From: an uncultured bacterium
GTDB lineage: Bacteria > Cyanobacteriota > Vampirovibrionia > Gastranaerophilales > Gastranaerophilaceae
Direction of reading: 5' to 3'
NCBI GenBank assembly: GCA_903868125.1
Contig: CAIPUE010000017.1
Location: 1-64,000, forward strand
Length of the DNA stretch: 64,000 nt
The stretch's first letter is position 1, and each line of letters starts with the position of its first letter. Below the pieces are notes generated by a model that saw nothing but the letters and a program-made list of their open reading frames with translations, was not told where the DNA came from and did not search any database. The position numbers and the translations under genes are program-made. This document shows, piece by piece, positions 52,512 to 60,894 of this stretch.

Positions 52512-52518
52512 GTTCCAC

Positions 52519-52593
52519 GTAACTACTCGGCATGGATAAATCTCCCGTTACGGAATATATATCTCAAAAACGGGAAATATGCGCAGTAGTTAC
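52519..52593. promoter_or_regulatory. 75-bp structured palindrome between tRNA promoter and nrdJ
   Basis: GTAACTACT (52519-52527) pairs with AGTAGTTAC (52585-52593), GCAT with ATGC, and CCCGTT (52544-52549) with AACGGG (52569-52574). Small internal loops separate the stems, and the apical loop is 19 bases. It may be a cis-regulatory RNA or operator for nrdJ, or a regulatory site for the divergent tRNA unit. A TATAAT at 52665-52670 suggests that the nrdJ promoter is downstream of it. Confidence 0.6.
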
Positions 52594-52709
52594 TATTTTT
52601 ATAATTGTTTAAACTTTTATGAAGTAAATCCTTCGTAAAATTCGCACATGCTATACTGTTTTGTTATAATGTTTTAATTAACAGTTAGTTAGTTATTTGG
52701 AGGTTGAAA

Positions 52710-54695
52710 GTGAGTTTAGAATTAGGGGAAAAAGTGAACGAGAAGTTGAATTTGTCGGAAAATGCCATAAAAGTTTTGGAAAAAAGATATCTTAAAAGAG
52801 ATAATGACGGTAATTGTACCGAAGCTCCGGTAGATATGTTTAAAAGAGTTGCGCTAAGTATCGCCGCAGCTGAGTTAAAATACAATAAATCTCAATCTGA
52901 TGTTGATGAGCTTGCCAAAAAATTCTATGACGCTATTACCAACAGATATTTCATGCCGAATTCACCTACTTTAATGAACGCAGGACGTGAGTTGGGTCAA
53001 CTTTCAGCATGCTTCGTACTTCCTGTTGAAGATTCTTTAGAAGGAATCTTTGAAACTGTTAAAAATACTGCCCTAATCCACAAAAGCGGTGGCGGAACAG
53101 GGTTCTCATTCTCTCGCCTAAGACCAAAAAATGACGTTGTACGCTCAACCATGGGCGTTTCATCAGGGCCTGTTTCTTTTATGGAAGTCTTTAACGCAGC
53201 AACTGAAGCTGTAAAACAAGGCGGAACAAGACGTGGCGCAAACATGGGTATTTTAAGAGTCGACCATCCGGATATTATTGATTTTATTAACTGTAAAAGT
53301 GATAATACTAAGTTAAATAATTTTAATATTTCCGTAGCAATCACCGATAAATTCATGGAAGCGTTGAAAAATGACGAGGATTACGATTTATACCACCCAA
53401 ATACAAAAAAATCTTTAGGCAGATTAAACGCAAAACAAGTCTTTAACCTTATAGTTGACGGAGCATGGAGAAACGGTGAACCGGGAATTATTTTTATCGA
53501 TAAAATGAATTCTGATAATCCTACCCCTCAGGTTGGCGCAATCGAATCGACAAATCCTTGTGGCGAAGTCCCGCTTCTTTCTTATGAGGCTTGTAATTTA
53601 GGCTCCATCAATCTTGGTTTAATGCTTCATGAAACCTCAAACGGTTTGGAAGTTAATTGGGATAAGCTTGAAGAAATCACCAAACTTTCAATACACTTCT
53701 TAGACAATGTCATCACTGTTAATAACTATCCGTTGCCTGTGATAGCGGAAATGGTTCAAAATAACAGAAAAATAGGGCTTGGTGTTATGGGTTGGGCTGA
53801 TATGTTAATGCTTTTGGGCATTTCTTACAACTCAAAAGAAGGTACTGATTTAGCTTACAAGATAATGGAATTTATTGATTATCATTCAAAAATCGAATCA
53901 ATCGAACTCGCAAAATCACGAGGTGCTTTCAATAATTTCAAGGGAAGCGTTTATGAAAGTGGTAACTTCCTGACAAATAAATATAATGGAAAATCTGCAG
54001 GTGTAATTTCTGACGAGAACTGGAAAAATCTTGACGCACAAATTAAACAATTCGGAATAAGAAATGCGACTACAACATGTATCGCACCAACTGGGACAAT
54101 TTCAATGATAGCAAGCGCATCAGGCGGTGTTGAACCTTTATTTGGACTTGTTTTCTTTAGAAATGTCATGGACGGAACCGAAATGCTTGAAATTAACCCT
54201 GTTTTTGAAAAATATGCAAAAGAAAAAGGGTTTTATTCAGAAAACTTAATGAAAGAAATTGCAAAAGACGGCTCTATCGCACATGTGAAAGGTATTTCTG
54301 ATGAAGTTAAACAAACATTTGCAACAGCGCATGATGTAACCCCTGAATGGCATGTTCTCATGCAGGCGGCTTTCCAATTGCATACTGATAATGCGGTTTC
54401 TAAAACGGTCAACTTTGAAGAAAACGCTACCAGAGAAGATATCGAAAAAGCTTATATCCTTGCGTTTGAGAATAATTTAAAAGGGATTACGGTGTACAGA
54501 AACAATAGCCGTACATTCCAACCAATGAATTTGGATGTTAAAAAAGATTCTGCAATCGAGCTTAAACCTACGCAGGTAGAGGCGGAACCTGAAGTAATTT
54601 TAAAGAAATTCACTTGCCCTGATTGCGGAACGAGTATAGAAATGGCTGAAGGTTGTTTCATTTGCTTAAACTGTGGCTATTCGGGTTGTTCGTAA
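52710..54695 (+). CDS. nrdJ: Adenosylcobalamin-dependent (class II) ribonucleotide reductase
   Basis: The 661-residue enzyme reduces ribonucleotides with B12, with or without oxygen. Features: [20 protein letters not shown] (first catalytic Cys), [32 protein letters not shown], and [20 protein letters not shown] (radical Cys and Glu). A C-terminal zinc-ribbon-like CPDCGTSI...[13 protein letters not shown] follows. No ATP-cone is present at the N terminus. The start is GTG with GGAGG 6 bases upstream; a TTG at 52704 abuts the ribosome site. Monocistronic, closed by a 27-bp palindrome. Confidence 0.96.
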   Translation: MSLELGEKVNEKLNLSENAIKVLEKRYLKRDNDGNCTEAPVDMFKRVALSIAAAELKYNKSQSDVDELAKKFYDAITNRYFMPNSPTLMNAGRELGQLSACFVLPVEDSLEGIFETVKNTALIHKSGGGTGFSFSRLRPKNDVVRSTMGVSSGPVSFMEVFNAATEAVKQGGTRRGANMGILRVDHPDIIDFINCKSDNTKLNNFNISVAITDKFMEALKNDEDYDLYHPNTKKSLGRLNAKQVFNLIVDGAWRNGEPGIIFIDKMNSDNPTPQVGAIESTNPCGEVPLLSYEACNLGSINLGLMLHETSNGLEVNWDKLEEITKLSIHFLDNVITVNNYPLPVIAEMVQNNRKIGLGVMGWADMLMLLGISYNSKEGTDLAYKIMEFIDYHSKIESIELAKSRGAFNNFKGSVYESGNFLTNKYNGKSAGVISDENWKNLDAQIKQFGIRNATTTCIAPTGTISMIASASGGVEPLFGLVFFRNVMDGTEMLEINPVFEKYAKEKGFYSENLMKEIAKDGSIAHVKGISDEVKQTFATAHDVTPEWHVLMQAAFQLHTDNAVSKTVNFEENATREDIEKAYILAFENNLKGITVYRNNSRTFQPMNLDVKKDSAIELKPTQVEAEPEVILKKFTCPDCGTSIEMAEGCFICLNCGYSGCS

Positions 54696-54704
54696 GCAGT
54701 TAAG

Positions 54705-54758
54705 AAATATATTTAAAAAGCAGATTTTTTTAAAAAAATCTGCTTTTTAAATATATTT
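54705..54758. terminator. 27-bp perfect palindrome between convergent genes
   Basis: A 54-base perfect inverted repeat (arms 54705-54731 and 54732-54758). The centre contains AAAAAGCAGATTTTTTT. It terminates nrdJ and the convergent GH77 gene. AAGCAGATTTT also occurs beside the hairpin repeats at 19627 and 28779. Confidence 0.9.
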
Positions 54759-54769
54759 GATATTATTTT

Positions 54770-56800
54770 TTACGCAACAGCTCTAAACGATTTATGGAGG
54801 GTTGTTCTAATAGCTTTACCGACCCTACGCAACATTTGTTCAGGTTCATAGAGAATATTTTCATATTTTTCAAGCTTGTCAATAAGAGGTTTTATTCTAT
54901 TAAATTCGACATCTTGTTCGACTCTCGTTTGGTCAGTTGTATAGATTTTTGAAATAATCGCCCGTTTAAAAAGCCCCGGCATATTGAGCGCGATACCTTG
55001 CCACTCTTTTCGTTCTAAATTTTTATAGAATTTTGCTTGATAATCCTTAGATAATCTCAATTTACAATTATCTGGATGGCTAGTTCCACTTCTGTTATAA
55101 GTTCCTCGAAGTCCTAAGAAATCAGCAAAGAAAATTTGTGCCTTTGTTGCACATCTGATAAGTTCTTCGAATTTCGAATTGTTACGAAGTCTTGTATCCC
55201 AAGTGAAATCATTTATTAATTTAGCCCTTTCCTCATTTGTTTTTTCAGGATGAAGTAGTCCGATTAAATAATGTGGGTCCATAGCCGAAGGGCTAAGTCG
55301 TGGATTTCTGGAGTTAGGTCTGGCAGTTTTCGCAAACGGTTCATCATCATGACAACCTACATATTTTAAATTCCTTTCGGGGGTATTTTGAAGATGCTCC
55401 CACAGCGAGCAATTTATGGTTGGAAGTTGAAGTTCAGAATAAATATGTCTAAATGTATCCGAAGCATCTCCCAAGCTTTCCCAAACAACGTCTTCTACTT
55501 TAAGACCATTTTCTTTTAACAGTGGAAGAATAATTTTTTCTAATATTTTAGTATAATTTCGCATTGGGTCAAAGGAATTATCCCAGTTCAAATGGCTTAA
55601 AAAGTTTCCGTGTGCATTGGTTGAAAGTATTGTTCCGCTTGCATCTTTTTCTATTTCAAGATGATTTTTATTATAAATCCATGGGTCAATCATTGCTAAA
55701 ACATGGTCTACCCTAATGGTTTTGCAACTTTTTATCACACGTTCAATTTTTTGTTTTATTAAAATTCCACCTTTACCTAAAGAGCCATCTTCGTTAAAAA
55801 TAGTTTTAGGGTCTATAACAAAAATATCCCAAGCTTGGTGTCTTACCCTGCCTTCCAGTCCTGCACCGCCGCCCGGAACACCTATGCGAAAATCTTTCAG
55901 AAAAACTTTCTGATTCGCCCATATGTCTCTTGGCGAAAATCCGACTATTGCATCTCCTATAATATCAAGTTTTTTAGGATTATTTTTTGTAAATTCGCGC
56001 TCTTGTTTGTCGACAATAAACTGCTTAAATTTATATAAATCGAGTTCTTTCGCATGTTTCGATTGCAAATCAGCTAAATATTTTAAAGCTTCCTGATGTT
56101 TAGAATGTTCGGCATCATTAACATAAGTAATTAAATTTTTAGCAATATCATCCCAAGCTTCATAATCTTTCTTCCCTGAATTTCTATATAACACTTCATA
56201 CAAAGAATCTGTTTCAAGCCAGTTACCAGATGTTCTTTTGAACTCCTCAAATTCTGCTTTTATTTTTTTTGCATTTTTTGTGACTTTTTCACTTAAATGA
56301 CTATAGGCACTTTCAAAAAGTTCGTCGTATACTTGAAATGCACGTTCAAAATCTGTCATATCAGAAGTTGCTTTATATTCTTTTGAACCTTTTGAGCGAA
56401 TTTGAGAAAGGTTAAGAAGTTTTCCGTATTCTTTTATTGTTAATGCAGGCATATCAGCATTAAGATAACTTTCTGAAAAAACAGTTGATTCGTATGGTGA
56501 ATATCGATAAGGTTCTTTTGCTGATGGCAGACCCGCAGGACCGTCTTGTTTTGAATCAAATCCAAACATTTTTAAAAATTTATCTAATTCAACAGCTTCT
56601 TTTCCCATGTTTGAACCGATAAACAAATCTTTATTTCCAACAGGATAACTTGAACGGTGTATCCCCAAAGTCATGTTTTTTATACCCAAATATCCTTTAG
56701 CCTCTCGGCTGGTCTGAGTTAGTTCATCGACTTCATCAGGTCTTATGGCACGACCGAATGAAATATTTCTATTTGAATTGACTTTAATACTACTTAACAC
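54770..56800 (-). CDS. Divergent GH77 4-alpha-glucanotransferase-like protein
   Basis: The 676-residue protein has a long N-terminal region (1-270) that I do not recognise and a diverged GH77 (MalQ-like) barrel. It keeps IVGFSPRDIWANQKVF, TIRVDHVLAM (nucleophile Asp), VVWESLGDAS (acid/base Glu in place of EDLG) and YVGCHDDEPFAKT (stabilising Asp). All three catalytic positions seem present. MalQ moves alpha-1,4-glucan segments in glycogen/maltodextrin metabolism. I set a GTG start with TAGG upstream; the frame is open to 56884 without a ribosome site. The N terminus NISFGRAI resembles the 107-residue protein's SFG phrase. No glycogen genes are adjacent. Confidence 0.75.
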   Translation of the reverse strand: MLSSIKVNSNRNISFGRAIRPDEVDELTQTSREAKGYLGIKNMTLGIHRSSYPVGNKDLFIGSNMGKEAVELDKFLKMFGFDSKQDGPAGLPSAKEPYRYSPYESTVFSESYLNADMPALTIKEYGKLLNLSQIRSKGSKEYKATSDMTDFERAFQVYDELFESAYSHLSEKVTKNAKKIKAEFEEFKRTSGNWLETDSLYEVLYRNSGKKDYEAWDDIAKNLITYVNDAEHSKHQEALKYLADLQSKHAKELDLYKFKQFIVDKQEREFTKNNPKKLDIIGDAIVGFSPRDIWANQKVFLKDFRIGVPGGGAGLEGRVRHQAWDIFVIDPKTIFNEDGSLGKGGILIKQKIERVIKSCKTIRVDHVLAMIDPWIYNKNHLEIEKDASGTILSTNAHGNFLSHLNWDNSFDPMRNYTKILEKIILPLLKENGLKVEDVVWESLGDASDTFRHIYSELQLPTINCSLWEHLQNTPERNLKYVGCHDDEPFAKTARPNSRNPRLSPSAMDPHYLIGLLHPEKTNEERAKLINDFTWDTRLRNNSKFEELIRCATKAQIFFADFLGLRGTYNRSGTSHPDNCKLRLSKDYQAKFYKNLERKEWQGIALNMPGLFKRAIISKIYTTDQTRVEQDVEFNRIKPLIDKLEKYENILYEPEQMLRRVGKAIRTTLHKSFRAVA

Positions 56801-56986
56801 TAAATACCTACCCAAATCATACTGTATACTTATAATATAAACCGCTGAATTTATTTTTTTGCTAATAAATTCAAAAATGTGCATATATATTTACAGTTTT
56901 TTACAATACAAATTGAACGACAATGTTGCCACAAAGAGTATAATGTGTTAAAATAAAGAAATATAGAGTTAAATTAAGAGGTAAGC

Positions 56987-57691
56987 ATGGCATCAATAAT
57001 CGATTCTTTTAGAGAAACATTTAGTGACCATTTGTCTTTATTAAAAATCTCTATTTTATCTATTCCGGTTTTTTATTCTTATCAAATATATGTACAAACG
57101 AAGAAATGTTCATATGAAGCCTTTTTTTGGTGGGCTGGTGTAACCCTATTTTTTCTGTTTGGCTTTTTAATACAAGTTACAAGCAACGTTTTGAATGAGA
57201 AAGATTCTGTCCTGCCCCCGTTGAATCCTTTAAAATTAGCTTTCAGCGCGTTTAAAGGTATTATCGCAGTGGGGCCTTATGCTTGGATTTCATGCGCGTT
57301 GGCTAATTACATTTGTTCTGCAATAAATATAATTTCATGGCTGGATACTACATTAAAAGTTATTATATGGTTTGTTGTTGCGGCAATAATAACCACGGCA
57401 TTTCTTATGTTCGCGACAAAAGAAAAAATTACCAATGCCTACAATGTAAAACTACTTTTTGATAAAGCCGGAGATTTAATTACTGTACTAATAGTTTTCA
57501 TACTTCAATTGCTTGTTATAAATCTTCCAACTACAGCTTTTATCGGATATACATTATTTATGTTGTTTGGTATTGGTCCTATTTTTAATTTCTTTTGGGC
57601 GCTGGTTTTAGTCTTTAATATTGCAGTAACCGGTCATTATATGGCACAAGTTCATTATGAAATATTCAGTTATGAAAAAATCAACTTTTGA
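56987..57691 (+). CDS. Multi-pass membrane protein of unknown function
   Basis: A 234-residue integral membrane protein with about five or six hydrophobic helices (for example [79 protein letters not shown]). I see no motif for transport or catalysis. GAGGTAAGC precedes the ATG; a TATAAT lies at 56939-56944. It is convergent with uvrB and their ends overlap by 11 bp. Confidence 0.7.
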   Translation: MASIIDSFRETFSDHLSLLKISILSIPVFYSYQIYVQTKKCSYEAFFWWAGVTLFFLFGFLIQVTSNVLNEKDSVLPPLNPLKLAFSAFKGIIAVGPYAWISCALANYICSAINIISWLDTTLKVIIWFVVAAIITTAFLMFATKEKITNAYNVKLLFDKAGDLITVLIVFILQLLVINLPTTAFIGYTLFMLFGIGPIFNFFWALVLVFNIAVTGHYMAQVHYEIFSYEKINF

Positions 57692-59669
57692 CCATTTCTC
57701 GAAGTTTTTTTAATTGATCACGAATTTGTGCTGCGCGTTCAAAATCAAGTATTTTTGCGGCTTTGTGCATATCTTTTTCCAATTTTTCAATTAACTTTGG
57801 TAAATCTTTTGTGCTTATTCCCATATCAACCATTTCTTCGGCAACAATATCTTCAAAATTTCTATAACTTGCAACGAGTGAAAGCAGATTATTTTCTATC
57901 GGTTTTTTAATCGTTTGAGGAACAATCCCATACTTTTTATTATGTGCAATTTGAATTTCGCGCCTACGGTTGGTTTCATCAATTGCTTTTCTCATAGAAT
58001 CCGTTATTTTATCCGCGTACATAATTACTTCCCCGCAAGCGTTTCTCGCAGCACGCCCCGTTGTTTGGATTAAACTTGTTTCGCAGCGCAAGAACCCTTC
58101 TTTGTCCGCATCCATTATCGCAACGAGCGAAACCTCAGGTATATCGAGTCCTTCTCTCAATAAATTTACTCCGATTAGAACATCAAATTCTCCCAAACGA
58201 AGATCGCGCAGGATTTCGACACGTTCTAAAGACTGAATTTCACTGTGCAAATATCTAACCTTAACACCTTGCTGAAGAAAATAATCACACAAATCCTCCG
58301 CCATTTTTTTTGTCAACGTCGTAATCAAAACCCGTTCGTTTTTTTCTTCACGGATAGTAATTTCTTTTATCAAATCATTGATTTGTGTTTCAATAGGCCG
58401 AACAGAAATTTTGGGGTCAATAAGTCCTGTAGGTCGGATAATTTGTTCAACGAGTTGAGTTGAAGTTTGTCTTTCAAACTCGGCAGGCGTTGCCGAAATA
58501 TATATTTTTTGATTAACTCTCTCAAAAAATTCTTTCTCTTTCAAAGGTCTGTTATCCTTTGCACAAGGCAGCCTAAACCCGTATTCAACCAGCGTTTCTT
58601 TTCTTACTGCATCACCTCGAGACATCCCTTTTAATTGGGGAAGTGTGACATGAGATTCATCAATTACGGTTAAAAAATCTTCTTGAAAATAGTCCAAAAG
58701 GGTTGATGGAGCTGAACCGGCTGGGCGTCGTTCAATAATTCTCGAATAATTCTCAATCCCTGAACAATATCCCATTTCTTTTATCATTTCAAGATCGTAA
58801 TTCACTCTTTGCTCAATTCTTTGGGCTTCAATTAATTTATTCTGCGAATTCAACTCTGCTAAACGGTTTTTGAGTTCTTGCCTTATTAATTTTATTGTTT
58901 CTTCTACATTTTCGTCGTAGGAAAGATAGTGAACTGCGGGATAAATCGTAGTTTTTTCGGGACTTTCAACAATTTCGCCTGTTACATTATCAATTTTAAC
59001 AATTTTTTCTATCTCATCCCCGAAAAAATAAATTCGGGTGATAATTTTCTCATAAGACGGCATAATTTCGACAATGTCGCCTCTTGCCCTAAAAGTCGAA
59101 CGCTCAAGTACCAAATCGTTTCTTGAATACTGCGTGCTAACAAGATGGCGCAACAAATCCTCTCTTGAAATTGTATCGTTAACAGAAAGTGTAATTGCAC
59201 CTTTAAAATAGTTTTCCGGCAAGCCTAAACCATAAATACAACTTACGGAAGCAATAATTATCACATCGTTTCTTTCATAAAGGCTCCTTGTCGTGTTGTG
59301 CCTGAGCCTATCTATTTCTTCATTTATGGTTGCGCTTTTTTCTATATAGGTATCGGTTCTCGGTATATATGCTTCTGGCTGATAATAGTCGTAATAACTG
59401 ATGAAATACTCAACCGCATTGTCGGGAAAAAGTTCCTTAAACTCATTATAAAGCTGTGCGGCGAGGGTTTTATTGTGGGCGATAATCAAGGTTGGTTTTT
59501 GAATTCGCTCAATAACGTTTGCGATAGTAAATGTTTTCCCCGAACCGGTGATACCAAGCAGGGTTTGTGCATCATCACCATTATTAACTCCCTCCACCAG
59601 TTGTTCAATAGCTTTTGGCTGATCGCCCGAAGGGCTGTATTTTGAATGAATTACAAATTTATTTCTCAT
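57681..59669 (-). CDS. uvrB: Excinuclease ABC subunit UvrB
   Basis: The 662-residue damage-verification helicase of nucleotide excision repair. Motifs: Walker [14 protein letters not shown], the beta-hairpin region [35 protein letters not shown] (DExx), [20 protein letters not shown], and RAARN. The C-terminal UVR domain ([27 protein letters not shown]) contacts UvrC. Full length. uvrA and uvrC are not in the window. Confidence 0.98.
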   Translation of the reverse strand: MRNKFVIHSKYSPSGDQPKAIEQLVEGVNNGDDAQTLLGITGSGKTFTIANVIERIQKPTLIIAHNKTLAAQLYNEFKELFPDNAVEYFISYYDYYQPEAYIPRTDTYIEKSATINEEIDRLRHNTTRSLYERNDVIIIASVSCIYGLGLPENYFKGAITLSVNDTISREDLLRHLVSTQYSRNDLVLERSTFRARGDIVEIMPSYEKIITRIYFFGDEIEKIVKIDNVTGEIVESPEKTTIYPAVHYLSYDENVEETIKLIRQELKNRLAELNSQNKLIEAQRIEQRVNYDLEMIKEMGYCSGIENYSRIIERRPAGSAPSTLLDYFQEDFLTVIDESHVTLPQLKGMSRGDAVRKETLVEYGFRLPCAKDNRPLKEKEFFERVNQKIYISATPAEFERQTSTQLVEQIIRPTGLIDPKISVRPIETQINDLIKEITIREEKNERVLITTLTKKMAEDLCDYFLQQGVKVRYLHSEIQSLERVEILRDLRLGEFDVLIGVNLLREGLDIPEVSLVAIMDADKEGFLRCETSLIQTTGRAARNACGEVIMYADKITDSMRKAIDETNRRREIQIAHNKKYGIVPQTIKKPIENNLLSLVASYRNFEDIVAEEMVDMGISTKDLPKLIEKLEKDMHKAAKILDFERAAQIRDQLKKLREMVKS

Positions 59670-59727
59670 AAAGGTAATAATAACATATTTGTGCGGATAT
59701 TTCGAGATGAAACGTTTAATAATTCAG

Positions 59728-59815
59728 GACAAGTGCGTGCAAACCATTTTATCCCGATAATCATTGCAATGACTATAGAATGTCTTTTATTATTTGTTGG
59801 TTTTAAGGCACTCTT
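59728..59815 (+). repeat. Diverged copy of the 97-bp/MITE-like repeat
   Basis: CAAGTGCGTGCAAACCATTTTATCC matches CAAGTGCATTAAAAACATTTTATCC in the 41.95 kb copy, followed by related ATTGCAATGAC and TTTTATTATT...GGTTTTAA segments. A further fragment, GATTTTAATGCTCTTGCCCT, is at 49762-49781. Confidence 0.55.
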
Positions 59816-59864
59816 CTGAGCATTCACCCGTCTTTTCATTATTGTAATATTTGTTTACACATGC

Positions 59865-59893
59865 TTGTATTTATATGGTAAAAGTTGTATAAT
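59865..59893 (+). promoter_or_regulatory. Promoter of the 60-kb hypothetical gene
   Basis: TTGTAT (59865-59870), 17 bp, TATAAT (59888-59893), about 65 bp before the ATG. Confidence 0.55.
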
Positions 59894-59958
59894 AAACATG
59901 TTATAATGAGGCTGGTTGTGGATAAAAGACCATCAGCTAAAATATAAGGGATATCGTT

Positions 59959-60495
59959 ATGATAAATTCTATAAACAATGGCAAGGACGTCAATTATTCT
60001 TCGTTTTTACTCACTCATGCGCTATTATCAGAAGAAAAAGTGGACGAAAATAACTTACCAATAAATCTTAATAACTCTAAAAAAAATATTTCAGAGTTAT
60101 TTGGTGTTGCTAAAAAAGATGAATCTGACAAAACAACAGATAATAATGCCTTAATTAATCATAAAAATAAAAATAATAACGCGAACAGTGATCCGCTCTA
60201 TGATGGGAAAGTGTCCTTTGTGACGAATTCTTTTGATTCTCTTGTCGTGGCTGTTGGGGCAAGTGGGAATAAACTTACAAAGGGTCAAATTATCTCGTAT
60301 TTGCAAAAACTGACATCAGATAATTCCAACGATAACTCAAAAGAAATTGCTTTTTTAAAAACTTTGATTGCTAAATTTGATACACTTGCTAACGGAGGAG
60401 ATTACATATCTTCTTTCTACGGAATGAACGATGCTCAAGACTATTCGACGATAACAAAGGCACAAGTAACGTCGCCTATTGATATAAGAATTTAG
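59959..60495 (+). CDS. Hypothetical 178-residue polar protein
   Basis: I do not recognise this protein. It is Asn/Asp/Lys/Ser-rich. Residues 30-80 look disordered; 80-165 may fold (GKVSFVTNSFDSLVVAVGAS, GQIISYLQKLTSD, EIAFLKTLIAKFDTLANGGD). There is no signal peptide or membrane helix. The style resembles flagellar or secreted regulatory proteins such as FliK, but no flagellar gene is near. AAGGGATATC precedes the ATG. It is upstream of ylxR-infB but has its own promoter. Confidence 0.65.
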   Translation: MINSINNGKDVNYSSFLLTHALLSEEKVDENNLPINLNNSKKNISELFGVAKKDESDKTTDNNALINHKNKNNNANSDPLYDGKVSFVTNSFDSLVVAVGASGNKLTKGQIISYLQKLTSDNSNDNSKEIAFLKTLIAKFDTLANGGDYISSFYGMNDAQDYSTITKAQVTSPIDIRI

Positions 60496-60601
60496 AAGTC
60501 TGGGTGTTTGACGGGATAGCATCCTGTCTTATTTGCCATTTTATTTTTCACCCTCTTGCTTTTTGTGCTAAAATAAACGAAAAGAGAGGGTTAAATTAGT
60601 A

Positions 60602-60862
60602 ATGACAAAAGAGACTTTACGTAAATGTATAGGATGTTTTAACAATAAAAACCGTCAAACAATGATTAAAATTACACGCGAAAGTTCCTCGGGTAAAATA
60701 TTTATTAATCCGAATTCAAAAATATTTGGCAGATCGGTATATCTTTGTTATAATGATTTGTGTATAGCAAACTCTTTTAAAAAAAACAAACTGGCAAAAT
60801 TTTTAAAAGCCGATTTGACCGAAGAGTTGAAAGAAAAGTTAAAAACTATCCATAAGGAATAA
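60602..60862 (+). CDS. ylxR: YlxR-family RNA-binding protein
   Basis: The 86-residue YlxR/DUF448 protein is recognised by LRKCIGCFNNKNRQTMIKI and the NPNSKIFGRSVYLCYNDLCI signature. Members bind RNA and regulate, for example, RNase P-type activities, and almost always sit between nusA and infB. Here infB follows after 32 bp; nusA is not adjacent. Confidence 0.93.
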   Translation: MTKETLRKCIGCFNNKNRQTMIKITRESSSGKIFINPNSKIFGRSVYLCYNDLCIANSFKKNKLAKFLKADLTEELKEKLKTIHKE

Positions 60863-60894
60863 ATTTATGATATAGTTAATACAGATAGGAAAAA

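Noticed and set aside
52472-52709. Cobalamin riboswitch before the B12-dependent reductase
   Set aside because: No B12-box-like sequence is visible; the palindrome present is too short and differently arranged.
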